Shown: positions 54,039-61,933 of the stretch, piece after piece
Position numbering within the stretch: the first letter of the stretch is position 1
Layout of the letters: every line of letters starts with the position of its first letter
DNA from: Bryobacterales bacterium
GTDB taxonomy: Bacteria > Acidobacteriota > Terriglobia > Bryobacterales > UBA6623
DNA length: 64,000 nt
NCBI GenBank assembly: GCA_026713545.1
Contig: JAPOOG010000115.1
Location: 45,951 to 109,950 of the forward strand
Direction: 5' to 3'
Translations under genes and position numbers: made by a program
The notes under the pieces: generated by a model
Database searches by the model: none
Told to the model about the DNA's origin: nothing
The model's input: only the letters and a program-made list of their open reading frames with translations

Positions 54039-54277
54039 AGGAGAACCGCCCTATTTGCTGCGGGGCAGGTCGGCCTCAAGCCCGTATCCGCGTAGAGTTC
54101 GCCGCTGCGTCCGAACGCTGACTTCTGCCGGTCATGGGTGTCCCAGTCATTTCCCTCTCTATCTCACGTCATAGCTTTCTCATTTAAATTCTTTTTTATA
54201 AGTCATATCAGAATAAAATCTCAGGTAATAGTTCAGGAATTGCCGGCGCGGCTTCGCATGCTGCATCAACACAACGT

Positions 54278-56155
54278 CTACCGTTTGATCATCCAGCCGC
54301 GATCCCAGGGATGTGCGAGGGTCGGCTGATTGGCATAACGCTTCATCTTGAACACCATCTGCGCGCCGGAGCCGGGCTCCAAGCGGACATTCAAGATCGG
54401 CGAATCGATTTCCGTGGTCTTGCCGTTGATCGTCGCCGAAAGAAACTGGTGCTCTCCATAGCCGCCGGCCTGAACGGTGACGGGCCGTGCTTCGGTCTGG
54501 CTCACGTTGACCAGAGTGAGCGTGAGCGAGTCGTCGGTCATCTTCTCGACCAGCGACGCCACGTCCTCGGGAGGGCCGGCCCGGCGATTCGCGGGGTCGA
54601 AGTAGCGGACGCGGCTATGCAGGGTCCAGAGCTTACCCGCAAAATAGCCGCCGAGCATCAGGTTCGTCAACGTATCCGTCTGCGCGGGCGAGAAACCGAG
54701 CAGATAGTCGGCCAGCCGCGTGTCGGGGGAGGTATCGTCCTCATCAATCCGCCGGATCTGCCTCCGGATCGTTTCGAAGTCACGTTGGAGCGCCTGTTCC
54801 GGGTAATCGGGATTCTTGCCCTCCAGAAATCCGACCCAGCCGTCCATCGGGACATGCTCCAGATCGTCGCGGTCCATCGACCACAGGTACACCTCCGTGG
54901 CGCGGCCAAGGTGCGGCTTGCCGCCGAAGCGGTACCACTCGGGCTTGCCGTTCTTGGTGTGATGGCGCGGATCGCCGTACATCGAAGGATAGACTTCCTT
55001 GCCATCGACGATCTTCTTCTGGGCATAGACAAGATCAAGCTGCTTGCGGAGAACGCCGACGTAGGCCTGATCGCCGGTCAGCAGGAATGCATTGCTGAAT
55101 CCAGGCCAACTCCCGGACGTTACGGTGTTGCGGTGCGCGATCCGGTCGATTTCACCGTCGTAGATCGTGAAGTTCCAGCCGTAGGTGCCTTTCCACCACT
55201 GGCCGTCGTACTCGCCGCCGATCTTGCCGTTGAGCCCGATATTGGTCGGTATCATCCCGCCGGCTTCGGCCACCCGGCCTTTCCAGGCGTTGACATACTC
55301 GAGCACCCAGTCGCGGTACTTGTCTTCGTGGGTAAGCATGTAGGCGCGCAGAGCCAGATTCGTAGCCCCGAGATTGAGCGGATGGTCGCCGACGCTGTCG
55401 AGATACTCGGCGCAGTGGGACAGCATCTTGTCATAGACGGACATGAGATCAACGAGCTTGTTGCGTCCATGAGGCCCGTGCAGTATGTGAAACATCCCCG
55501 GGACCGGATCGCCGACCCAATCGTAGGTCGTCGCCTTGTGCATCATCGGTCCCTTGCTGCCGTTCCAAATGCTGCGGATGATCTTGTGCTTGGGATCGTA
55601 GTTGGGTGCGGACGGATCTTCGTTCATGTACAGCCCGGCGAAGCGTTTCATGCGGGTGCGAAACGTCGTGTTCGCAGGTTCGGAGAGGCCCTGGAACATG
55701 ATGCCCCGCATCCCCTCGCCGGTATGGAACCAGTCGGACTGCGTGATGAACTCCTGGTGGTAGGAGCCGTTTTCCGACAGCTTGGTCAGGGTCGTTTTCA
55801 ACTCACCGTACTGCTTGTAGTGGCCTTCGAGCCCTTTCTTGAAAAGCTCCAGGACTTCATCGGAGCCGCCGAGGGCGTGGAGCAGAGTCCAGTTGTAGTA
55901 GGTCTCGATCGCGTCGTCGGGGCCGTCGAGCGTCCCCCAGCGAGGAGTATGCAGCAGATAGCCTCGGTCGTCGATGTAACGGTCACCGAAGTGAAGGACG
56001 GCCCGGGAGTTGGCGTCAAGCAGAGCGCGCTCCATCAGCGCCCAGCCGGGGGGAGGCATGGGAGTGTCGATAACGATGGTATTCTCAGCCACCGCCGGGG
56101 ACAGGGCGACGAGCGCGATGAGCGCGGATGCAAGCAGGGTTCGATAAGACGACAT
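54278..56155 (-). CDS. Large exported protein, possibly six-hairpin glycosidase-like
   Basis: 625 residues from MSSYRTLLASALIALVALSPAVA, a signal peptide with GGAG ten bases before ATG; the ORF-track extension to 56578 runs through repeat C3 and is spurious. The protein is rich in aromatic and hairpin-like segments (YNWTLLHALGGSDEVLELF, HQEFITQSDWFHTGEGMRGI, WKGTYGWNFTIYDGEID, YLWSMDRDDLEHVP), suggesting an alpha/alpha-barrel of glycan-active type, with a C-terminal beta domain (LTLTLVNVSQTEARP). No catalytic motif was identified; function unknown. Confidence 0.55.
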   Translation of the reverse strand: MSSYRTLLASALIALVALSPAVAENTIVIDTPMPPPGWALMERALLDANSRAVLHFGDRYIDDRGYLLHTPRWGTLDGPDDAIETYYNWTLLHALGGSDEVLELFKKGLEGHYKQYGELKTTLTKLSENGSYHQEFITQSDWFHTGEGMRGIMFQGLSEPANTTFRTRMKRFAGLYMNEDPSAPNYDPKHKIIRSIWNGSKGPMMHKATTYDWVGDPVPGMFHILHGPHGRNKLVDLMSVYDKMLSHCAEYLDSVGDHPLNLGATNLALRAYMLTHEDKYRDWVLEYVNAWKGRVAEAGGMIPTNIGLNGKIGGEYDGQWWKGTYGWNFTIYDGEIDRIAHRNTVTSGSWPGFSNAFLLTGDQAYVGVLRKQLDLVYAQKKIVDGKEVYPSMYGDPRHHTKNGKPEWYRFGGKPHLGRATEVYLWSMDRDDLEHVPMDGWVGFLEGKNPDYPEQALQRDFETIRRQIRRIDEDDTSPDTRLADYLLGFSPAQTDTLTNLMLGGYFAGKLWTLHSRVRYFDPANRRAGPPEDVASLVEKMTDDSLTLTLVNVSQTEARPVTVQAGGYGEHQFLSATINGKTTEIDSPILNVRLEPGSGAQMVFKMKRYANQPTLAHPWDRGWMIKR

Positions 56156-56368
56156 GGGTGGGATTCTCCGTTTGGACAGCTCTGAAACGTAGGGGTTCAT
56201 CGTGGCACCAGCTTGGAGGGTTGTCAAGGCGCCGTGAAGTTGTGTCCACGGGGTATAGAACACCTCCTTTCTCAGCATGGGTTCATTCGGCGTTCGCCGC
56301 AGCCGAACGAGCCCGGAGGGCGGCGGGAGCGGCAGCGGACGGAGCGCGGACAGCGGCTCGGGGGGTAT

Positions 56369-56398
56369 CCGAAGAATTCCGAAGAATTCCGAAGAATT
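56369..56398 (+). repeat. Tandem repeat, three 10-bp units
   Basis: CCGAAGAATT three times without interruption, inside family C copy 3; absent from C1 and C2. Confidence 0.9.
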
Positions 56399-56443
56399 GT
56401 GGGATATTGACCCGTTAGGATTCGGTAAAAAGTCGTCATCAGG

Positions 56444-56506
56444 CGGCAAAAACCCGTTCTCACGCGGCAAAGACCCGTTCTCCAGCGGCAATAACCCAGA
56501 ATATCG
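56444..56506 (+). repeat. Tandem repeat, three 21-bp units
   Basis: Units CGGCAAAAACCCGTTCTCAC(G), CGGCAAAGACCCGTTCTCCA(G) and a divergent third CGGCAATAACCCAGAATATC(G). Private to this copy of the repeat. Confidence 0.8.
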
Positions 56507-56791
56507 AGGAATGGCCCCGTCAAGATTCGCAGCGAAGTCGTCAGGGGGCGGCGGGCGCGGGGATCCGGGCGGCGGCAAAGTCCGTAATTCGTAAAAAGCA
56601 TAAAGGCCGTGTCTCGTGTCTCGTGTCTCGTGTTTCGTGAAAACCTGAAAAGCGGTGGTTTGTGACTAGTGGCTAGTGAAAGCCTTGATTCGTGACCCGC
56701 ACGGACTGCGCCTCACCAGTTGGTGAGACATGCAGGGCAAGATTTCCGTCTCTCTGTCCTCATGCTACGCAGGCCGGGGCGGAAAAAAAAG

Positions 56792-56807
56792 ACTGAAGGG
56801 CTTCAGT
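56792..56807. terminator. Perfect 7-bp hairpin, copy 3
   Basis: ACTGAAG-GG-CTTCAGT after AAAAAAAAG; same sequence and context as at 14921, but the downstream T-run is lost here. Confidence 0.4.
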
Positions 56808-57087
56808 ACCCAAAGGTACTGATTCGTCACTCGTGGAAACGTAAAAGCCGTGTTTCGTGTCTCGTGAAAACCATTGGCGGGGGCCTGGTTCGCTCCAGAA
56901 AGAAATGTCTGACGGCCAGTGAACCTTAAAGGCCGTGTTTCGTGATTCGTGACCCGCACGGACTTCGCCTCGCCTCGTGGTGAAAAATGCAGGCTAGGGG
57001 TTTGGCGGACTTGCCCCAACCGTTCCGACGGGGGGACAGGCGGCAGGCGCCGGAAGCAGGGCGGCGAATCTCCCTACACTGGAGGGC

Positions 57088-57918
57088 ATGCCGCCCCGCA
57101 AGGCGCGCCCCCCGCTCGGACAGCACTTCCTGCGCGACGCGTCCGTATGCGCCCGGATCGCTGACGCCATCGTTTCGCCGCCGGAGGCTCATGTGATCGA
57201 AGTCGGGCCGGGGCGCGGCGCACTGACCGGACACCTGGCGGCCAAAGGGGTTCCGCTCACGGTCGTCGAGGTTGACGAGGCGCTGGCCGACGGGCTGCGA
57301 CAGAAGTACGAAGGGCAAGCGCGGGTCGAGGTAATTTGCGCGGACATCCTCGATATCGACTTGCCGGACCTGATCGTACAGAGAACAACGGGCCGCGCCG
57401 TCATCGCCGGGAATCTGCCGTACTACATCACGTCGCCCATAGTGCGTACAGTATTCTCGGCCGCGGCCCGAATCGAGCAGTCAGTCTTTCTGATCCAGAA
57501 GGAAGTCGCTCTGCGGCTCGTCGCCCGCAAAGACTCGCGCGACTACGGCTTCCTCTCCGTTCTGTGCCGGCTTCATGCCGAGCCGGAGTTGTTGTTCAGC
57601 GTGCCACCGGAGGCTTTTCAACCCTCACCCGAGGTCACTTCCGCAGTAGTGCGGCTCAGGATACGGCGTGACATACACGCCGCCCCCCGTTTCATCGACT
57701 TTCTCCAACGCTGTTTTGCTCATCCGCGCAAGAAGCTGCTGAACAACCTCTGTGGGATCTATCCGAGGGAAACCCTGCGGCGGAGCCCCGAGACCGAACT
57801 AAGGGCGCAGCAACTCGATCTCGAAGAATTGCGGACGCTTTGGACCACGCTGGAGGAAGCTTCGCCGCCCCGCATCGCGAGGTCGCGACTGCCGCCGCAT
57901 GGTATGATTGACCGCTGA
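57088..57918 (+). CDS. rsmA: 16S rRNA dimethyladenosine transferase
   Basis: 276 residues, GGAGGG just before ATG. It dimethylates the two adjacent adenosines in the last helix of 16S rRNA. Conserved motifs: PLGQHFLRDASV, VIEVGPGRGALTGHLA (SAM site), the target-base motif AGNLPYYITSP and FLIQKEVALRLVA, and the C-terminal PPEAFQPSPEVTSAVV. It is the first gene after the repeat hub and stands in front of the aldolase gene. Confidence 0.96.
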   Translation: MPPRKARPPLGQHFLRDASVCARIADAIVSPPEAHVIEVGPGRGALTGHLAAKGVPLTVVEVDEALADGLRQKYEGQARVEVICADILDIDLPDLIVQRTTGRAVIAGNLPYYITSPIVRTVFSAAARIEQSVFLIQKEVALRLVARKDSRDYGFLSVLCRLHAEPELLFSVPPEAFQPSPEVTSAVVRLRIRRDIHAAPRFIDFLQRCFAHPRKKLLNNLCGIYPRETLRRSPETELRAQQLDLEELRTLWTTLEEASPPRIARSRLPPHGMIDR

Positions 57919-58001
57919 ATCCCGGCCCCAATACGGCATTGACCAGAGGTCCCTGTCCGTTTCTCGGTGCAAACGAACTACCGGTCCCAATGGAGGGAAA
58001 C

Positions 58002-58964
58002 ATGAAGAGGTTCCTGTTACTCGTTGCTGTCTTCGCCGCCGCCGGCTTAGTCAACTTGTCCATCGTCGAGTCGGCGGCGCCGCCCGCCGACAAGCGGATC
58101 AACCGCGCGATCGAACTGCTTGAGAAAGACCAGCCCATCTACTACACCCAGATCGCGGCGACCGACATCGACTACGAAAAAGGCAAGGAGATGGTGAACA
58201 CCTGGGCCGACTACATCAGCGTCGAGATGGAGCACGGCGCCTACAACATTCCCGGTCTGCGGGCCTTCATGCGGGGCCTGGTCGATGCCGGCCCGACGAA
58301 GAGCGGCCACCGCACGCCCACCGTGATCTGCACGCTCCCCGTGGGCGGCATCAGCGCCGAAGTCATGCGGGCGAACTACTGGATGGTCGAGCAGGTGCTG
58401 GGATCGGGCGTTCATGGCATTCTTCTGTGCCATGCCCGTTCACCCGAGGCCGTTCGGGTGTTGGTGGAATCCTCGCGATTCGTGACCAATAAACGTGCTG
58501 TGGGATCAGGCGGTCTCGGCGAGGGCATGCGAGGCGCCGGCGGACAAGGTTTCGCTTCCCGCATATGGGGCATCAGCGGCGACGAATACACCAGAAAGGC
58601 CGAGCCTTGGCCGCTGGATCCCGAGGGCGAGATTCTGCTCGGCCTGAAGATCGAAGACCGTCATGCTCTGCAGAATGCCGAGGCGAGCGCCGCTGTTCCC
58701 GGCATCGGATTCGCCGAATGGGGTCCGGGTGACATGGGCATGTCCCTGGGCATACCCGGACCGGAGGGCCGCAGCTCACCGATCATGCAGCAGGCCAGGA
58801 AGAAGGTCTTCGATGCGACCAAGAAGGCCAAGATCGCGTTCCTGAACGGCGTCACCCCGGAAAACGTCAAGCAGATGATCGACGAGGGTGTGCGAATCGG
58901 CTCGGGCGGTCAGGAAGCGGCGGAGATCGGCCGCAAGTACACGAAGCGCAAGATGCCCTGGTAG
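58002..58964 (+). CDS. Exported HpcH/HpaI-like aldolase
   Basis: 320 residues from MKRFLLLVAVFAAAGLVNLS with GGAGG five bases before ATG. Residues 1-26 are a Sec signal, which is unusual because HpcH/HpaI aldolases normally work in the cytoplasm on 2-keto-3-deoxy acids and 4-hydroxy-2-ketoacids. Core motifs: YISVEMEHGAYN and GISAEVMRANYWMVEQVLGSG match strands of the class II aldolase barrel, with GIGFAEWGPGDMGMSLGIPG near the active site and a C-terminal INGVTPENVKQM-like helix (FLNGVTPENVKQ). It could split the keto-deoxy acids made by the exported dehydratases; that is an inference. Confidence 0.8.
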   Translation: MKRFLLLVAVFAAAGLVNLSIVESAAPPADKRINRAIELLEKDQPIYYTQIAATDIDYEKGKEMVNTWADYISVEMEHGAYNIPGLRAFMRGLVDAGPTKSGHRTPTVICTLPVGGISAEVMRANYWMVEQVLGSGVHGILLCHARSPEAVRVLVESSRFVTNKRAVGSGGLGEGMRGAGGQGFASRIWGISGDEYTRKAEPWPLDPEGEILLGLKIEDRHALQNAEASAAVPGIGFAEWGPGDMGMSLGIPGPEGRSSPIMQQARKKVFDATKKAKIAFLNGVTPENVKQMIDEGVRIGSGGQEAAEIGRKYTKRKMPW

Positions 58965-58972
58965 CGGCCCGA

Positions 58973-60034
58973 TCAATACAGCCGCACACCCCGCGGACCC
59001 GGCGGCAACTCCATGTGGACCGAGTCGACGAAGCGAACTTTCCGCGACGCCTTCGTCATGACCATCGTCTGACTCCGGCAGCCTTCGCCAAAGAACCGGA
59101 TGCCCTGCAAGATCCCCCCACCGCTGAGGCCGCCCGTCACGCCGGTGGCGGCGAAGATGATCGTCTTGCCGGGGGCAAGGTCTTCCGAGCTGTAGACACG
59201 ATGGGGGTCGGTGATCCCCATGCGCTTGACGCGCTCTTCGAGTTCCGGCGTATCGATCACAAGCCGGCCCAGCATCTCTCCGTGAAGACAGCGCATCGCA
59301 GCCGCCGAGATCACACCTTCCGGCGCGCCGCCAATGCCCATGACCGCATGAACGCCCGTCCCCCGAATGGCGACGGATACACCCGCCGACAGGTCGCCAT
59401 CGCCGATCAGTCGAATGCGGGCGCCCGCCTCGCGAATCTCCCGGATCAGCTTCTCGTGGCGCGGCCGGTTCAGGACGACGATGGCGAGGTCGTCCACGTC
59501 GCGGTCGAGAGCACGGGCGATACGCTTCAGGTTTTCCGACACCGGCAGGTCAAGATCAACCTTGCCGCGGCAGGCCGGGCCGACGATGATCTTTTCCATG
59601 TAGCAGTCGGGGGCGTGCAGGAGACCGCCCTTTTCCGATGCGGCCAAAACGGCGAGCGCGCCCGGTGTGCCCGTGGCGCAAAGGTTCGTCCCTTCAAGGG
59701 GGTCCACCGCGATATCGACTGCGCGGTATTCTCCTTCATTCCCCGAGCCCGGCCCGACCTTCTCCCCGATATAGAGCATCGGCGCTTCGTCGCGCTCGCC
59801 CTCGCCGATGACGATCGTGCCGTCAATCGGGACGTCCTCGAAGGCCGTGCGCATTGCTTCGGTGGCCACGCGGTCGGATTCCTTGCGATCGCCATTGCCC
59901 ATGGTGCGGGCGGCAGCGATGGCCGCTTTTTCGACCACGCGGATGAGTTGCAAGGAGAGTTCTTCTTCCTCCTGCACGGTCATGCTGCCGAACTTGGTTT
60001 CCCCGCCCGGCCAGAGGCCGATTGTGTCATTCAT
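58973..60034 (-). CDS. glpX: Fructose-1,6-bisphosphatase class II
   Basis: 353 residues, no signal. GlpX motifs: [48 protein letters not shown] with the metal-binding Asp-Glu pair, and a C-terminal [16 protein letters not shown]. It makes fructose 6-phosphate for gluconeogenesis, fitting a cell that lives on sugar acids and acetate (malate synthase). Converges with the aldolase gene eight bases away. Confidence 0.95.
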   Translation of the reverse strand: MNDTIGLWPGGETKFGSMTVQEEEELSLQLIRVVEKAAIAAARTMGNGDRKESDRVATEAMRTAFEDVPIDGTIVIGEGERDEAPMLYIGEKVGPGSGNEGEYRAVDIAVDPLEGTNLCATGTPGALAVLAASEKGGLLHAPDCYMEKIIVGPACRGKVDLDLPVSENLKRIARALDRDVDDLAIVVLNRPRHEKLIREIREAGARIRLIGDGDLSAGVSVAIRGTGVHAVMGIGGAPEGVISAAAMRCLHGEMLGRLVIDTPELEERVKRMGITDPHRVYSSEDLAPGKTIIFAATGVTGGLSGGGILQGIRFFGEGCRSQTMVMTKASRKVRFVDSVHMELPPGPRGVRLY

Positions 60035-60057
60035 GGCGCATCATGCCTTTCTTGTCG

Positions 60058-61563
60058 TCAGCCTCTCTCTTGATACTGTCCCTGGAGGCGCCGCAACTCC
60101 TGCGTCAATTCCGCTTTGAGATCGTCGTGACCGGGCTCGGCATAGAGATTGTTCAGCTCATTCGGATCCGCGTGCAGGTCGAAGAGCTCCCAATAGCCAT
60201 CTTCGTTGTAGTATTCGATCAACTTGTAGCGCTCGGTGCGCACCCCGCGGTGGGGGCTGACGCGGTGGGCCGTGAAGTACCGGAACGAAGGGTCTGTGCG
60301 AGCTTCCGGCGGCAAGTCTTTCATTGCCCAGGAGTTATCGTAGTAGGCATAGAAGATCGATTGGCGCCAATCGTCGGGCGGGCTTCCGCGAAGGAGGGGC
60401 GCCAGACTCTCGCCCTGCATTCGTTCCGGAACATCAATGCCCGCCAGATCGAGAATCGTCGGCGCGATGTCGACATTGAGGACCATGCGATCCTCGACGT
60501 GTCCGTTCAAAGGCAGCCGAGGATAGCGGACCAGGAAAGGAATGCGCAGAGACGGCTCGTACATGAAGCGTTTGTCATACCAGCCATGCTCGCCAAGGAA
60601 GTAGCCGTTGTCGGTGGTATAGATGATGACCGTGTCCTCGGCGAGGCCGCTGTCATCGAGGTACTTCAGGAGCACGCCGAGGTTTTCGTCGACGCCGTAA
60701 ACCGCGCGGTGGTGATCCTTGACGAAACGGTCGAAGATCCAATCCTTTTTCGCGGCGGCGCTGAGACCATTCGGCAGGTCTTCGTAGTCGCCGGCGAGGC
60801 TGATCTCGAACTTCATGTCCTCCGCTTCCCTGGCGAGAGGACGAGTGGCGTAATCATCGTCGTACGTCTCCGGTTTGGGCCACGCGATGTCGTCGTACAG
60901 GTTGGCGTGGCGTGGCGCGGGCGTGAAGGGCCGATGCGGCGCCTTGTGCTGATAGACAAGGCAGAACGGTTCGTCACCGCGCCGCCGCAGGAAATCCAGC
61001 GCGAAATCGGTTGTGAGATCCGTCGCGTAGCCGCGCTCCTGGCGGCGCACGCCGTTCCGGATGAAATCCGGATCGAAGTAGACTCCCTGCCCCGGCAGCA
61101 CCTTCCATTCATCGAAGTCGTTCGGGTCTTGACGGATATGCCACTTCCCGAACAGGCCGGTTCGATAACCGGCCTCGCGAAGCAGCCGGGGGAACGTAGG
61201 GAGGTTGGGATCAAGCGCCTCGACCTCGTCGCGCTTTTCGGAATTGCCACGAATCCCATGAACGTGGGAATAGCAGCCCGTCAGCACCGACGCCCGACCC
61301 GGCGCGCACAGCGAGTTGGTGCAGAAGGCGTTCTCGAACCGTACACCCTCGTTGGCAAGCCGGTCCATGTTGGGCGTCCGGAGGATCGGGTGCCCCGCGC
61401 AGCTCATCTGTTGCGCTTGCTGGTCGTCGGTCATGACGAACAGAATGTTGGGGCGAGGGTAATCGGGTCCGGAGCTGCAGCGCGTCACGAAAGCCGCTCC
61501 GACCGCTCCCAGGCTCTGCAAAGCCTCGCGGCGGGTTGGTCTCAAGGCTCTCGTGTCGGGCAT
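60058..61563 (-). CDS. Tat-exported sulfatase, probable lipoprotein
   Basis: 501 residues. The signal [23 protein letters not shown] combines a twin-arginine motif with a lipobox-like end. The sulfatase core is [32 protein letters not shown] and [16 protein letters not shown]. The formylglycine motif has Gly where Ser or Ala is usual (CxPGR), still within the minimal CxPxR recognised by the maturase. It would act on sulfated glycans from the periplasm or cell surface. It lies 23 bp upstream of the glpX start. Confidence 0.88.
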   Translation of the reverse strand: MPDTRALRPTRREALQSLGAVGAAFVTRCSSGPDYPRPNILFVMTDDQQAQQMSCAGHPILRTPNMDRLANEGVRFENAFCTNSLCAPGRASVLTGCYSHVHGIRGNSEKRDEVEALDPNLPTFPRLLREAGYRTGLFGKWHIRQDPNDFDEWKVLPGQGVYFDPDFIRNGVRRQERGYATDLTTDFALDFLRRRGDEPFCLVYQHKAPHRPFTPAPRHANLYDDIAWPKPETYDDDYATRPLAREAEDMKFEISLAGDYEDLPNGLSAAAKKDWIFDRFVKDHHRAVYGVDENLGVLLKYLDDSGLAEDTVIIYTTDNGYFLGEHGWYDKRFMYEPSLRIPFLVRYPRLPLNGHVEDRMVLNVDIAPTILDLAGIDVPERMQGESLAPLLRGSPPDDWRQSIFYAYYDNSWAMKDLPPEARTDPSFRYFTAHRVSPHRGVRTERYKLIEYYNEDGYWELFDLHADPNELNNLYAEPGHDDLKAELTQELRRLQGQYQERG

Positions 61564-61728
61564 TACCGAACCAGTGTACCGAATGACACACTGTGCTCCG
61601 TGTTGAACCCAGCTTCAAGACAGCCGCGAGGACACCAGCAACTCACTCAGTGAATGACCGGTCCACACTGGGATGAAGATCACGTCATCCAGACGCCATG
61701 CCCGTATCTGGCCGTGAACTGGGAAGCA

Positions 61729-61912
61729 GCCTGCATTACTCACCACCCGACGGTCGAAGCACGCGAAAAAAGGCGGTGGCTGGTGGATAGTTTTTAGTTG
61801 ATAGTTGTCAGTGAAAAACCTTGCAGGCCGTGCTGCTGGCGCGGGCGGCTCGCGCCTCGTCCTGGCGGCCCTCTCACGCACTTCACCTCGCCGCGTGGCG
61901 AAAAATGCAGGT
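61729..61912 (+). repeat. Family B repeat, copy 9
   Basis: 184 bp. Left GCCTGCATTACTCACCACCC, right CGTGGCGAAAAATGCAGG. The core has AAAAAAGGCGGTGGCTGGTG, a GTTTTTAGTTGATAGTTGTC run (decayed heptamers) and the shared GCGGCTCGCGCCTCGTC. It lies between two minus-strand genes; the right end is 21 bp from the stop of the FeS oxidoreductase gene. The other 165 bp between 61564 and 61728 contain nothing recognisable. Confidence 0.85.
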
Positions 61913-61933
61913 CAGAACGTTCTCCAGGGTTGG

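Larger units (their letters stand above)
56265..56994 (+). repeat. Composite repeat hub: family C copy 3 plus B-like pieces
   Basis: Starts with CTTTCTCAGCATGGGTTCAT about 110 bp upstream of the large exported gene. It then holds 10-bp and 21-bp tandem repeats private to this copy, heptamer runs (GTGTCTCGTGTCTCGTG), a B-like right arm near 56720, the ACTGAAGGGCTTCAGT hairpin at 56792, another B-like module (GAAATGTCTGACGGCCAGTG) and a final right arm GTGGTGAAAAATGCAGGC followed by TA. It fills the divergent gap to rsmA. Confidence 0.8.

Noticed and set aside
54278-56578. N-terminal extension of the large exported protein through repeat C3
   Set aside because: A signal peptide starts at 56155; the extension is Pro-rich repeat translation.
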